The position numbers and the translations under genes are program-made. Shown here piece after piece: positions 47,430 to 56,410 of a stretch of DNA of 64,000 nt. Numbering within the stretch: position 1 is the first letter of the stretch; every line of letters starts with the position of its first letter. The notes under the pieces were generated by a model, which had not been told where the DNA came from, made no database searches, and worked only from the letters and a program-made list of their open reading frames with translations. The stretch is from Roseovarius indicus (GTDB taxonomy: Bacteria > Pseudomonadota > Alphaproteobacteria > Rhodobacterales > Rhodobacteraceae), in assembly GCF_008728195.1 (NCBI RefSeq), contig NZ_CP031598.1:248001-312000 (forward strand), written 5' to 3'.

Positions 47430-48068
47430 TCACGGTGCCCAGCGGAGGAAGTTCGCGATCATGCGCAGGCCGGTGGACTGGCTTTTTTCCGGGTGGAACT
47501 GGGTGCCGACGATGTTGTCGCGGCCGACGACGGCGGTGACGTCGCCGGCATAGTCGCAATGGGCGAGGCGGTGGGCCGGGTCGGCGACCTCGAACTGGTA
47601 GGAGTGGACGAAATAGGCGTGGTGGCCGGTTTCGATACCTTCGAAGATCGGGTGGGGGTGGTCGATCACGAGGTCGTTCCAGCCCATGTGGGGGATCTTG
47701 AGCGACGGGTCGGAGGGCGAGATCGCGGCGACGGTGCCGGGGATCCAGTCGAAGCCGGGCGTCTCGGTGTATTCGAGGCCGCGGGTGGCCATCATCTGCA
47801 TGCCGATGCAGATGCCCATGAAGGGGCGGCCGCCGGTGATGACCGCTTCCTCGATCGCCTCAAAGAGGCCGCGGTGGTCGTAGAGTTCCTTTTGGCAGGC
47901 CGGGAAGGCGCCATCGCCGGGCAGGACCACGCGGGCGGCCTTGCGCACGGTGTCGGGGTCGGAGGTCACGGCGACCGCACCCGCGCCGGTCTCGGCCGCC
48001 ATGCGCTGGAACGCCTTTTCGGCCGAGTGCAGGTTGCCGCTTTCGTAATCGACGATGACGGTTGTCAT
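47430..48068 (-). CDS. hisH: Imidazole glycerol phosphate synthase glutaminase subunit HisH
   Basis: 212-residue class I glutamine amidotransferase that supplies ammonia to HisF. MTTVIVDYESGNLHSAEKAF N-terminus, nucleophile Cys in PFMGICIGMQMM, oxyanion region VLPGDGAFPAC, and catalytic His/Glu in GTQFHPEKS. Start at ATG 48068, five bases after the hisB stop region, so hisB-hisH form an operon. Confidence 0.96.
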   Translation of the reverse strand: MTTVIVDYESGNLHSAEKAFQRMAAETGAGAVAVTSDPDTVRKAARVVLPGDGAFPACQKELYDHRGLFEAIEEAVITGGRPFMGICIGMQMMATRGLEYTETPGFDWIPGTVAAISPSDPSLKIPHMGWNDLVIDHPHPIFEGIETGHHAYFVHSYQFEVADPAHRLAHCDYAGDVTAVVGRDNIVGTQFHPEKSQSTGLRMIANFLRWAP

Positions 48069-48072
48069 GAGC

Positions 48073-48660
48073 CTACAGCGCGCCCTTGGTGGAGGGGATC
48101 GCGTCGGCCTTGCGCGGGTCGGTCTCGACCGCGTCGCGCAGGGCGCGGGCGACGGCCTTGAAGGCCGCCTCGGCGATGTGATGGCTGTTGAAGCCGTGCA
48201 GCGCGTCGACATGGAGGGTGATGCCGCCATGAGTGCTGAGCGCCTGGAAGAACTCGCGCACGAGCTCGGTGTCGAACGTGCCGATCTTGGAGGTGGGCAG
48301 GTCGACGTTCCAGACGAGGAAGGGCCGCCCCGAGAGGTCGAGCGCGGCGCGCACGAGCGCGTCGTCCATTGGCAGGAGGCAGGCGCCGTAGCGGTTGATG
48401 CCTTTCTTGTCGCCCACGGCCTCGCGCAGGGCCTGGCCCAGGGCGATGCCCACGTCCTCGACGGTGTGGTGGTCGTCGATATGCAGGTCGCCTTTGCAGC
48501 GGATCTTCATGTCGATCAGCGAGTGGCGCGCCAGCTGGTCGAGCATGTGGTCGAAGAAGCCGACGCCCGTTTCGTTGTCATACTGGCCGGTGCCGTCGAG
48601 ATCGACGGTGACGTCGATCTCGGTCTCGGCGGTTTTCCGGGTAATCTGGCTTTTGCGCAT
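48073..48660 (-). CDS. hisB: Imidazoleglycerol-phosphate dehydratase HisB
   Basis: 195-residue monofunctional IGPD. Duplicated metal-binding motifs: [14 protein letters not shown] and [17 protein letters not shown] in the first half, [15 protein letters not shown] and [13 protein letters not shown] in the second, the latter being the HHxxE that binds manganese. First gene of the hisB-hisH unit. Confidence 0.96.
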   Translation of the reverse strand: MRKSQITRKTAETEIDVTVDLDGTGQYDNETGVGFFDHMLDQLARHSLIDMKIRCKGDLHIDDHHTVEDVGIALGQALREAVGDKKGINRYGACLLPMDDALVRAALDLSGRPFLVWNVDLPTSKIGTFDTELVREFFQALSTHGGITLHVDALHGFNSHHIAEAAFKAVARALRDAVETDPRKADAIPSTKGAL

Positions 48661-48739
48661 CCGTGGAATCCGTCAGTGGTTTCGCGCCCTTATAGGCGGG
48701 CGCGCCCCGCAGGCCAAGGGCCTGTTGGGGTGACGGATG

Positions 48740-49747
48740 TCAGGCAGCTTCGGGCTGGAGGCGCATCTCCTGCAGGATTTCGGCCGCGATTTCGAAGGAG
48801 CGGAGGCGGGCGGCGTGATCGTGGATCATGCCGGTGATCATCAGCTCGTCGGGCTGGAACGTGTCGATCAGGGTGCCGAGCTGTTGCCGCACGCGGTCGG
48901 GCGAGCCGGTGGCGGAGCAGGCCAGCGCCTCGCGGACCTGGGCCAAGACGGGGGTGGGGATCTCCCGTGTGACATCCTCGACCGGGTAGGGCAGCTTGCC
49001 CGGCTTGCCGGTTCTGAGGCGGGCGAAGGCGAGGATCTGGGAGGAGCGGTGATAGGTCGCCTCCTCGTCGGTGTCGGCAGCGCAGACGCCGGCGGCCATC
49101 ATGACGTGGGGTTTGTCGAGAAACTCCGAGGGCCGGAAGGTTTGGCGGTAGGTTTCGATCGCCTGTTCCAGCATCGCGGGGGCGAAGTGGGAGGCGAAGG
49201 CATAGGGCAGGCCCAGATAGGCCGCGAGCTGCGCGCCATAGAGGCTGGAGCCGAGGATCCAGACGGGCACATGGGTGCCGGTCCCGGGGATGGCGCGGAC
49301 GGTGGCGTTGTCGGGCATATCGCCGAGATAGGCGATCAGCTCCTGCACGTCGTTCGGGAAGCTGTCTTCGGGGGCCATGTGGCGGCGCAGGGCCCGGGCG
49401 GTGGCCATGTCGGTGCCCGGTGCGCGGCCGAGGCCGAGGTCGATGCGGCCCGGGTAGAGGGTGGCCAGCGTGCCGAATTGCTCGGCGATCACCAGGGGCG
49501 CGTGGTTGGGCAGCATGATGCCGCCCGCGCCGATGCGCATGGTTTTCGTGGCCCCGGCGACATGGCCGATGACGACGGACGTGGCGGCGCTGGCGATGCC
49601 GGGCATGTTGTGATGCTCGGCCAGCCAGTAGCGGTGATAGCCGAGCCGTTCGGCGTGTTGGGCGAGATCGACCGTGGCTGCCAGCGCGTCGCCGGCGGTT
49701 TTCCCCTCGGGGACGGGGGAGAGGTCGAGGAGTGAGAAATTCTGCAT
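48740..49747 (-). CDS. LLM-class flavin-dependent oxidoreductase
   Basis: 335 residues, luciferase-like monooxygenase fold. N-terminus [16 protein letters not shown] ([19 protein letters not shown]), then [37 protein letters not shown] segment, [13 protein letters not shown] and [20 protein letters not shown], the signature of the MsnO8/YhbW subgroup. The ATG at 49747 has GGAGG seven bases upstream. Substrate unknown. Confidence 0.92.
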   Translation of the reverse strand: MQNFSLLDLSPVPEGKTAGDALAATVDLAQHAERLGYHRYWLAEHHNMPGIASAATSVVIGHVAGATKTMRIGAGGIMLPNHAPLVIAEQFGTLATLYPGRIDLGLGRAPGTDMATARALRRHMAPEDSFPNDVQELIAYLGDMPDNATVRAIPGTGTHVPVWILGSSLYGAQLAAYLGLPYAFASHFAPAMLEQAIETYRQTFRPSEFLDKPHVMMAAGVCAADTDEEATYHRSSQILAFARLRTGKPGKLPYPVEDVTREIPTPVLAQVREALACSATGSPDRVRQQLGTLIDTFQPDELMITGMIHDHAARLRSFEIAAEILQEMRLQPEAA

Positions 49748-50200
49748 GGGGGCCTCCGTTACGGTGAAGCTAATCATCGCGGGAGGGGAGGCCAAGGCCG
49801 GGGCGGGAGAAATCGGGGCATGGGGGTGATTCCATCGGGTGAGGTCGGGTCTTGTGCGATGCGCCGTTGAATTTGGCGCCTGCGCGGAATCGAGGGCGAA
49901 GCCCACCGCGCATCGACGGGCCGTCCGGACGGCACGGCGATTTGGCGGGTGGAGTGCCACGCTCGAATGGTGGAAGTGTTTGGCGGGGATAAAGTGCCAA
50001 TCACGACTGTCGGATCGCCGTACCACGGCCCACCTCTCGGCGATTGCAGGCAATCGCCTGCCGGTCAGCGGACGATGCGCGGCTTCTCAGCGCGGGAGGC
50101 GACACTCTAAGGCCCTGAGCATTGTCGTGCAGCGTGTACGGAAACGGGCGCTGCCGCGTGGGCGGCGATTTCCGTGGACGTCAGTCTTGAATGGAAGAAT
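49748..50200. other. Gene-free stretch beside tRNA-Gly
   Basis: About 450 bp with no convincing gene; short open frames here lack ribosome sites and family resemblance. Two palindromes stand out: GCCGTCC-GGACGGC (49920-49933) and GGCGATTGC-AG-GCAATCGCC (50039-50058). The stretch may be a degenerate repeat or the scar of an element at the tRNA, or simply the LLM gene's upstream region. Confidence 0.4.
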
Positions 50201-50275
50201 TGGAGCGGGTGATGAGATTCGAACTCACGACATTTACCTTGGCAAGGTAACGCTCTACCCCTGAGCTACACCCGC
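50201..50275 (-). tRNA. tRNA-Gly (anticodon GCC)
   Basis: Minus-strand cloverleaf: acceptor stem GCGGGTG/CACCCGC, D arm from TAGCTCAGGGGTAGAGC, anticodon stem TTACC/GGTAA with loop TTGCCAA (anticodon GCC), T arm with GTTCGAATC, discriminator T and an encoded CCA at 50203-50201. Reads GGC/GGT glycine codons. Confidence 0.96.
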
Positions 50276-50369
50276 ATCCTTGGGTGAGGCGTGAGATATA
50301 AAGACTTTGGCGCCGCTGCAAGGGGAAAATGCAGGGGGGGCGAGGATTTTTCGGCGGAAATCGGCGGGA

Positions 50370-50759
50370 TCAGAAGAGGGCGTGGCCGATAAGGCCGAGG
50401 CCGGAGAGCAGGAGCATGGTGAAGGTGAGGACCATGCCGGCCTGACGGAGCGGCAGGATCTGGGGGGTGGAGCCGAAGCCCACCGCGTGAAGGAGGCGGC
50501 CGGCGAGGAGGGTGAGGCCGAGGAGGTGGAGCGCCCATACGGGCGCGCCCTGGAGTTCGGCGAGCAGCAGGAGCAGTGCGCCGAAGGGGGCGTATTCGGC
50601 ACAGTTGGCTTGCGTGCGGATGCGTTTGCGCAGCGCCTTGTCGCCGTCGTCGCCCAGCGAGATTTTCGACGACCAGCGGTAGAAGATGACCCGGAAGCTG
50701 AGGAAGATCAGCAGGAGGGCGAGGGCGCCGGCGTAGAGGGGCGTGACGATGAGGGGCAA
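50370..50759 (-). CDS. MAPEG-family membrane protein
   Basis: 129 residues with four TM helices. Family marks are RVIFYRWSSKISLGDDGD, RIRTQANCAEYAPFGALLLLL (the conserved R-x-x-x-N-x-x-E-Y/F core) and LLHAVGF. Start is TTG at 50759 with CGGAG upstream; no suitable ATG exists nearby. Glutathione- or lipid-related chemistry is typical of MAPEG proteins but is untested here. It is preceded by the DUF2314 gene on the same strand. Confidence 0.88.
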   Translation of the reverse strand: MPLIVTPLYAGALALLLIFLSFRVIFYRWSSKISLGDDGDKALRKRIRTQANCAEYAPFGALLLLLAELQGAPVWALHLLGLTLLAGRLLHAVGFGSTPQILPLRQAGMVLTFTMLLLSGLGLIGHALF

Positions 50760-50780
50760 GGGAGGCTCCGTTTTTCGAGG

Positions 50781-51272
50781 TTACCAGCCGGGCGGGAGGG
50801 GCCGGTCGGAGAGGGTGGCGCGGACCTGTGCGCGGGCTTCGGTGTCGAGGCCTTCGAGGATCACGCGGGTGGTGTAGCTGCCATAGGCGCGGTCGCCGAT
50901 ATGATAGACCCAGTCGTAGATCTGCTCCGTGGTGAAGGCGACCGGGTCGCCGTAGGCGAGGCCATCCATGTAGATGGGGTCGTTGGCGAGGCGGCCGATC
51001 CAGTTCGGGCCGACCTTGCCGAGTTGCTCGACCCAGATCACCTCGACCCAGTCGGTACCGACTTCGAAGGCGACCTTGACCAGCGCGTCGGGGCTGGCGA
51101 GGCGGTCGCCGTCGAAGGCATTGCGGACGAAGAGGGGGAGCGTGTCCTGCGCCTGATCGATCGCGGCGTTCATGACGGGATCGGTGTCGGCGAAATGGGT
51201 GACGTTTTCGTCGGCGCGCAGCGGGGCGGCGAGGAGCAGCGTGAGGGCCAGCAGGGCGGAAAACGGTTTCAT
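50781..51272 (-). CDS. DUF2314 secreted protein
   Basis: 163 residues with signal peptide FSALLALTLLLAAPLRA. Mature part begins ENVTHFADTDPVMNAAIDQA; WVEVIWVEQLGKVGPNWIGRL and YDWVYHIGDRAYGSYT match DUF2314 (a small beta-rich domain of unknown function). Upstream of the MAPEG gene by 21 bp, same strand, probably co-transcribed. Downstream of the pyc terminator. Confidence 0.85.
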   Translation of the reverse strand: MKPFSALLALTLLLAAPLRADENVTHFADTDPVMNAAIDQAQDTLPLFVRNAFDGDRLASPDALVKVAFEVGTDWVEVIWVEQLGKVGPNWIGRLANDPIYMDGLAYGDPVAFTTEQIYDWVYHIGDRAYGSYTTRVILEGLDTEARAQVRATLSDRPLPPGW

Positions 51273-51293
51273 GATGAGCGACTGGGTCCAATG

Positions 51294-51321
51294 AAAAACC
51301 CCGCAACCATAGGTCGCGGGG
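51294..51321 (-). terminator. Rho-independent terminator of pyc
   Basis: Read on the minus strand: 10-bp stem CCCCGCGACC/GGTTGCGGGG (one G-T wobble), loop TAT, then TTTTT. It lies 28 bp beyond the pyc stop and before the DUF2314 gene. Confidence 0.92.
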
Positions 51322-51348
51322 CTCGTTCGGTAAACCGGGATGTCGTCG

Positions 51349-54300
51349 TTATTCCAGCTCGATCATCAGGTCCTTGGCGTCGATCTGGCTGCCGGGCTGG
51401 ACGTGGATGGCTTTCACCGTGGCGTCGCGTTCGGCGTAGATGCCGGTTTCCATCTTCATGGCCTCGATGGTCAGGAGGGCGTCGCCGTCCTTGACCTTCT
51501 GGCCGAGCTGCACCGAGACGGAGGCCACGACGCCGGGCATGGGGGCGCCGACATGGTCGGCATTGCCGGCTTCGGCCTTGGGGCGCTGGGTGGTCTGGGA
51601 TTTGACCATGCGGTTCGGCACGCGGATGACGCGGGGCTGGCCGTTCAGTTCGAAGAAGACGCGCACGTCGCCGTCTTCGTTGGTCTCGCCCACGGCCTGA
51701 AGCAGGATCTCCATGGTCTTGCCCGGGTCGATCTCGACGCTGATCTCCTCGCCCGGTTCCATGCCGTAGAAGAAGGTCTTGGTGGGCAGGGTGCGGACGG
51801 GGCCATAGGTGCGGTGGCGGCCCATGTAATCAAGGAAAACCTTGGGATACATGAGGTAGCCGTTGAGATCTTCGCGGTCGACCTTCTTGCCCTCGAGCTC
51901 TTCCACCAACTGGGTGTGCGTCGCTTCGAGGTCGATGGGCTCGAGGTGTTTGCCGGGGCGTTCGGTGTTGGGTTTCTCGCCCTTGAGGACCTTGTTGACG
52001 ATCTTGTCAGGGAAACCGCCCGGGGGCTGGCCGAGGTTGCCACGCATCATGTCGATGACCGAATCGGGGAAGGCCACGTCTGTGTCGGGGTCTTCGACCT
52101 GTTCGCGGGTGAGGCCCTGGCTGACCATCATCAGGGCCATGTCGCCGACGACCTTGGAGGATGGCGTGACCTTGACGATATCGCCGAACATCTTGTTCAC
52201 GTCGGCATAGGTCTGGGCCACCTCGTGCCAGCGTTCCTCGAGCCCGAGGGAGCGGGCCTGGGCCTTGAGGTTGGTGAACTGGCCGCCGGGCATTTCGTGG
52301 AGGTAGACTTCCGATGCCGGGGCCTGAAGCCCGGCCTCGAAGGCCACGTACTGGGCGCGGACGTGTTCCCAGTAGTTCGACAAAGCCCGGACATGGGCGA
52401 TGTCGAGGCCGGTGTCACGCTCGGTATGGGCCATCGCCTCGACGATCGAGCCGAGGCAGGGCTGGGAGGTGCCGCCCGAGAAGGCATCCATCGCCGCATC
52501 GACCGCATCGACGCCGGCATTGGCGGCGGCGAGGATGGTGCCGCCGGCGATGCCGGAGGTGTCATGCGTGTGGAAGTGGATGGGGATCGAGACTTCGTTT
52601 TTGAGGGCGGTGATGAGCTGGCGGGCGGCGGCGGGTTTGAGGAGGCCCGCCATGTCCTTGAGACCCAGCACGTGGGCGCCGGCGTTCTCCATCTCCTTGG
52701 CCATCGAGACGTAGTACTTGAGGTCGTACTTGGCGCGGTCGGGGTCGAGGATGTTGCCGGTGTAGCAGATCGTGCCCTCGCAGATCTTGCCGGTGTCGAT
52801 GACGGCGTCCATCGCGACGCGCATGTTCTCGACCCAGTTGAGGCTGTCGAAGACGCGGAAGACGTCGACGCCGGTTTCGGCGGCTTGCCGCACGAATTCC
52901 TGCACCACGTTGTCGGGGTAGTTGGTGTAGCCCACCCCGTTGGAGGCGCGCAGCAGCATCTGGGTCAGCAGGTTGGGCATGGCGGCGCGCAGCTCGCGCA
53001 GGCGCTGCCAGGGGCATTCCTGCAGGAAGCGGTAGGCCACGTCGAAGGTCGCCCCGCCCCAGCATTCGACCGAGAAGAGCTGCGGCACGTTATGGGCATA
53101 GGCGGGCGCCACCCGGATCATGTCGATCGAGCGCATCCGCGTGGCCAGCAATGACTGGTGACCGTCACGCATGGTGGTGTCGGTCAGGAGCAGCCGGTTC
53201 TGCTCGAGCATCCAGTCGGCGACCGCCTTGGCACCCTGCTCTTCCAGCAGGGTCTTGGTGCCGGCAGGCGGTTCCTTGGCGTCGAGTTTCGGCGCTTTCG
53301 GCACCGGCGCGTCGGCCTTGGGCTTGGCCCGCCCCTGGGTTTCCGGGTGACCGTTCACCGTGATGTCGGCGATATAGGTCAGCACCTTGGTGCCCCGGTC
53401 GCGCCGCTTGGCGAACTGGAAAAGCTCCGGTGTCGTGTCGATGAACTTGGTGGTGTATTCGTTCGACAGGAAGGTCGGGTGCTTCAGCAGATTCTCGACG
53501 AAGGCGATATTGGTCGACACACCCCTAATACGGAATTCACGCAACGCACGGTCCATCCTTGCGATGGCGGCTTCGGGGGTTTGCGCGTGCGCCGTGACCT
53601 TGGTGAGCAGCGAATCGTAGTAGCGCGTGATGACCCCGCCGGAATAGGCGGTGCCGCCGTCGAGACGGATGCCCATGCCCGTGGCCGAGCGATAGGCGGT
53701 GATGCGGCCATAGTCGGGGATGAAGTTGTTGAGCGGGTCCTCGGTGGTGATCCGGGTCTGAAGGGCGTGGCCGTTCAGGGTGATGTCTTCCTGCGTTTTC
53801 TTGCGCGTGGCCTCGGCCAGGGTCTTGCCCTCGGCGATCATGATCTGGGCCTGCACGATGTCGATGCCGGTCACCTCTTCGGTGACGGTATGTTCGACCT
53901 GTACGCGGGGGTTCACCTCGATGAAGTAGAACTGGTTGGTGTCCATATCCATCAGGAACTCGACCGTGCCGGCGCATTCGTAATCGACATGCTTGCAGAT
54001 CTTGTAGCCGAGCTCGCAGATCTCGGAGCGCTGGAGGTCGGTGAGATAGGGGGCGGGGGCGCGTTCGACGACTTTCTGGTTGCGGCGCTGGACCGAGCAG
54101 TCGCGCTCGAACAGGTGGTACATGTGGCCGTGCTTGTCGCCGAGGATCTGCACCTCGACATGGCGGGCGCGGGTGATCATCTTTTCGAGATAGCCCTCGC
54201 CGTTGCCGAAGGCGGCGAGCGCCTCGCGGCGGCCTTCGAGCACCTTTTCCTCAAGCTCTTCGGGCTTGGTGACGGGCCGCATGCCGCGGCCGCCGCCGCC

Positions 54301-54792
54301 CCAGGAGGCCTTGAGCATCATCGGGTAGCCGATTTCCTTGGCCTGTTTGCGGATGAGGTCCATATCCTCGCCCAGCACCTCTGTGGCGGGGATGACGGGC
54401 ACGCCGGCCTCGACCGCGACGCGGCGGGCGGAGGCCTTGTCGCCCAGGGCGCGCATGGTCTCGGCCCGGGGGCCGATGAAGGTGATGCCGTTCGCCGCGC
54501 AAGCATCGACGAAATCGGGGTTTTCCGACAGGAGGCCATAGCCCGGGTGGATGGCGTCGGCGCCGGAGAGCTTGGCGACGCGGATGATCTCGTCGATGGA
54601 GAGATAGGCCTGGACGGGGCCCAGCCCCTCGCCGATGCGATAGGCCTCGTCGGCCTTGAAGCGGTGGAGGGAGAGCTTGTCTTCCTCGGCGAAGACGGCG
54701 ACCGTGCGCTTGCCCATCTCGTTGGCCGCGCGCATCACGCGGATCGCGATTTCGCCGCGGTTGGCGATGAGGATTTTCTTGAAGTCAGCCAC
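51349..54792 (-). CDS. pyc: Pyruvate carboxylase
   Basis: 1147-residue biotin enzyme making oxaloacetate from pyruvate. Domain order: biotin carboxylase (1 to ~450; ILIANRGEIAIRVMRAANE, KASWGGGGRGMRPV), carboxyltransferase (~530-800; LTDTTMRDGHQSLLATRMR, SVECWGGATFDVAYRFL, KDMAGLLKPAAARQL, HFHTHDTSGIAGGT), central tetramerisation domain and C-terminal biotinyl domain with the lysine in EAMKMETG. GTG start at 54792 with AGGAGGG eight bases upstream. Monocistronic; ends at a strong terminator. Confidence 0.97.
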   Translation of the reverse strand: MADFKKILIANRGEIAIRVMRAANEMGKRTVAVFAEEDKLSLHRFKADEAYRIGEGLGPVQAYLSIDEIIRVAKLSGADAIHPGYGLLSENPDFVDACAANGITFIGPRAETMRALGDKASARRVAVEAGVPVIPATEVLGEDMDLIRKQAKEIGYPMMLKASWGGGGRGMRPVTKPEELEEKVLEGRREALAAFGNGEGYLEKMITRARHVEVQILGDKHGHMYHLFERDCSVQRRNQKVVERAPAPYLTDLQRSEICELGYKICKHVDYECAGTVEFLMDMDTNQFYFIEVNPRVQVEHTVTEEVTGIDIVQAQIMIAEGKTLAEATRKKTQEDITLNGHALQTRITTEDPLNNFIPDYGRITAYRSATGMGIRLDGGTAYSGGVITRYYDSLLTKVTAHAQTPEAAIARMDRALREFRIRGVSTNIAFVENLLKHPTFLSNEYTTKFIDTTPELFQFAKRRDRGTKVLTYIADITVNGHPETQGRAKPKADAPVPKAPKLDAKEPPAGTKTLLEEQGAKAVADWMLEQNRLLLTDTTMRDGHQSLLATRMRSIDMIRVAPAYAHNVPQLFSVECWGGATFDVAYRFLQECPWQRLRELRAAMPNLLTQMLLRASNGVGYTNYPDNVVQEFVRQAAETGVDVFRVFDSLNWVENMRVAMDAVIDTGKICEGTICYTGNILDPDRAKYDLKYYVSMAKEMENAGAHVLGLKDMAGLLKPAAARQLITALKNEVSIPIHFHTHDTSGIAGGTILAAANAGVDAVDAAMDAFSGGTSQPCLGSIVEAMAHTERDTGLDIAHVRALSNYWEHVRAQYVAFEAGLQAPASEVYLHEMPGGQFTNLKAQARSLGLEERWHEVAQTYADVNKMFGDIVKVTPSSKVVGDMALMMVSQGLTREQVEDPDTDVAFPDSVIDMMRGNLGQPPGGFPDKIVNKVLKGEKPNTERPGKHLEPIDLEATHTQLVEELEGKKVDREDLNGYLMYPKVFLDYMGRHRTYGPVRTLPTKTFFYGMEPGEEISVEIDPGKTMEILLQAVGETNEDGDVRVFFELNGQPRVIRVPNRMVKSQTTQRPKAEAGNADHVGAPMPGVVASVSVQLGQKVKDGDALLTIEAMKMETGIYAERDATVKAIHVQPGSQIDAKDLMIELE

Positions 54793-54856
54793 CGGCCCGC
54801 CCTCCTGACATTTGGTCCTGTGTGCGTGGCACCGCGGAATTGCCGCAGTGCAGCGC

Positions 54857-54900
54857 CATTGCTGCGCAACTTGTAGGATTTGTGAAAGGTTTGCGCAATG
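54857..54900. promoter_or_regulatory. Inverted repeat upstream of pyc
   Basis: CCATTGCTGCGCAAC and GTTTGCGCAATGG face each other about 65-108 bp before the pyc start, with TGCGCAA (54863-54869) and TTGCGCA (54891-54897) as the exact arms, 21 bp between. Looks like an operator or promoter-overlapping site for pyc; the binding protein is unknown. Confidence 0.4.
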
Positions 54901-54991
54901 GCGGCGGTGGCCGTTCCACCCTTTCGCGAGAGATTCTGCCCGATCGGGGAGGCGGGATTACCCGGATTGGAGGCGGGGAAGTGCCGCGATA

Positions 54992-56173
54992 TCAGGGGGT
55001 TGGCGGGGCGCCATAGGGCGTGCCTTGGGGGGTGCGGGTGGCGGGGACTACCCGGTTGCGCACCTCTGTCAGGGTGCGGATGCCGAGCTGGCCCATATTG
55101 GCTTCGAGATCGGCCTTGAGGATATGGGCGAGGTGGCCGGGGCCGGCGGGCCCGAGGGCGGCGAGGGCGTAGTGCCAGCCGCGGCCCATCATGGTGAAAT
55201 CGGCCCCGAGCGCGATGGCGCGGAGGATGTCGAGCCCGCCCTCGATGCCGCCGTCGAAGATGATCGGCAGGGAGGTGGCGGCGCGGATCGCGGGCAGGGC
55301 GTCGATGGTGGCCGGGGCCGCGTCGAACTGGCGGCCGGCATGGTTCGAGATCCAGATCGCGTCGGCGCCTTCCTTTTCGAGCCGTTTGGCATCGTCGGGG
55401 TTCATCACGCCCTTGACGAGGAAGGGCCCCTCCCACGCGTCGCGGAGCCAGCGCAGGTAGTCCCAGTCGGGGGAGGTGCGCAGCAGGTAGCCCGCGTGCT
55501 TGTTCGAGGGCAAGCCCTTGGTATTGGGGGCATAATCGTCGATCATCCGCATCCTTGGCATGCCGCGTTTGGCCATGCCGAGCGCCCAGGCGGGGCTGGT
55601 GGCGATATGGGCCAGAAGGCGGGGGGTGATGCGGGGCGGCTGGGTCAGGCCGGAGCGGACCTGGCGTTCGCGGCGGGAGCCGACGGGGACGTCGACGGTG
55701 AGGATGAGGGTGCGGAAGCCGGCGGCCTTGGCCCGTTTGAGCATGTCGGTGCGGATCTCGGGGTCGCGCGGCGGGTACATCTGGAACCAGCCGTGATCGC
55801 CCAGCACCGGTTGGACATCCTCGGGGGTCTGGCTGGCCACGGTGGAGAGGCCGTAAGGGATGTTCGCGGCGGCCGCGGCGCGGGCGAGGTGGCGCTCGGC
55901 ATCGGGCCAGACGAGGCCGGACATGCCGACCGGCGAGATGCCGACGGGGAGATCGTAAGTGGTTCCGAGGAAAGAGATTTCCGTGGAGCACTCGATCTCG
56001 CCATGGAGGATGGAGGGCATGAGCTGGACCGCGTCGAGGCCTGTGCGGTTGCGGCGGGTGGTGGCCTCGGTTCCGGTGCCGCTGTCGAGGAATTCCCAGA
56101 CGAAATGCGGCAGGCGGCGGCGGGCGCGGGCGCGCAGGTCGGAGAGGGCGGGATATGCGGTGTCGAGGCTCAT
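54992..56173 (-). CDS. lldD: FMN-dependent alpha-hydroxy-acid dehydrogenase (LldD type)
   Basis: 393 residues. FMN and substrate motifs: FVWEFLDSGTGTEATTRRNR, PVGISPVGMSGLVWPDAE, FQMYPPRDPEI, LILTVDVPVGSRRERQVR, FLVKGVMNPDDAKRLEKEG, the catalytic His in WISNHAGRQFDAAPATID, and IFDGGIEGGLDILRAIALGA. L-lactate is the usual substrate; other 2-hydroxy acids are possible. The ATG at 56173 is preferred; further upstream the frame is repeat-associated DNA. Array C lies in its upstream region. Confidence 0.92.
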   Translation of the reverse strand: MSLDTAYPALSDLRARARRRLPHFVWEFLDSGTGTEATTRRNRTGLDAVQLMPSILHGEIECSTEISFLGTTYDLPVGISPVGMSGLVWPDAERHLARAAAAANIPYGLSTVASQTPEDVQPVLGDHGWFQMYPPRDPEIRTDMLKRAKAAGFRTLILTVDVPVGSRRERQVRSGLTQPPRITPRLLAHIATSPAWALGMAKRGMPRMRMIDDYAPNTKGLPSNKHAGYLLRTSPDWDYLRWLRDAWEGPFLVKGVMNPDDAKRLEKEGADAIWISNHAGRQFDAAPATIDALPAIRAATSLPIIFDGGIEGGLDILRAIALGADFTMMGRGWHYALAALGPAGPGHLAHILKADLEANMGQLGIRTLTEVRNRVVPATRTPQGTPYGAPPTP

Positions 56174-56289
56174 GGGAGAGAGCGATAGCAAGCGGCGGCG
56201 GGGGGCGGAAGAGGGAATGGTGACGGCGGTGGTTTCTGCGATGCGGCGCGAATCATGGTTAATGGCGTTGTTTTGAAGGAAAGGGGACG

Positions 56290-56329
56290 TCGGTATCACG
56301 TCGGTATTTTGTCGGTATCGCGTCGGTGC
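56290..56329 (+). repeat. 11-bp-periodic TCGGTAT array, copy C (4 units)
   Basis: Heptamers TCGGTAT at 56290, 56301, 56312 and TCGGTGC at 56323, exactly 11 bp apart. The array is 117-156 bp upstream of lldD and 400 bp upstream of the orphan 56737 gene. It is followed by GGGTTAATGCGGCGTGCGG (from about 56348), as in copy A, and then by five palindromes. Confidence 0.85.
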
Positions 56330-56410
56330 GGGTGTCTGTGGGGCCGTGGGTTAATGCGGCGTGCGGGGCGCAACGGGCGAGATGTTGTGTGGGGCGCAAC
56401 GGGGCGGGGC

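Noticed and set aside
51340..53154. 604-codon open frame on the plus strand opposite pyc
   Set aside because: It is antisense to a complete, motif-rich pyruvate carboxylase; its His/Gly/Asp-rich translation resembles no family and is typical of high-GC shadow frames.
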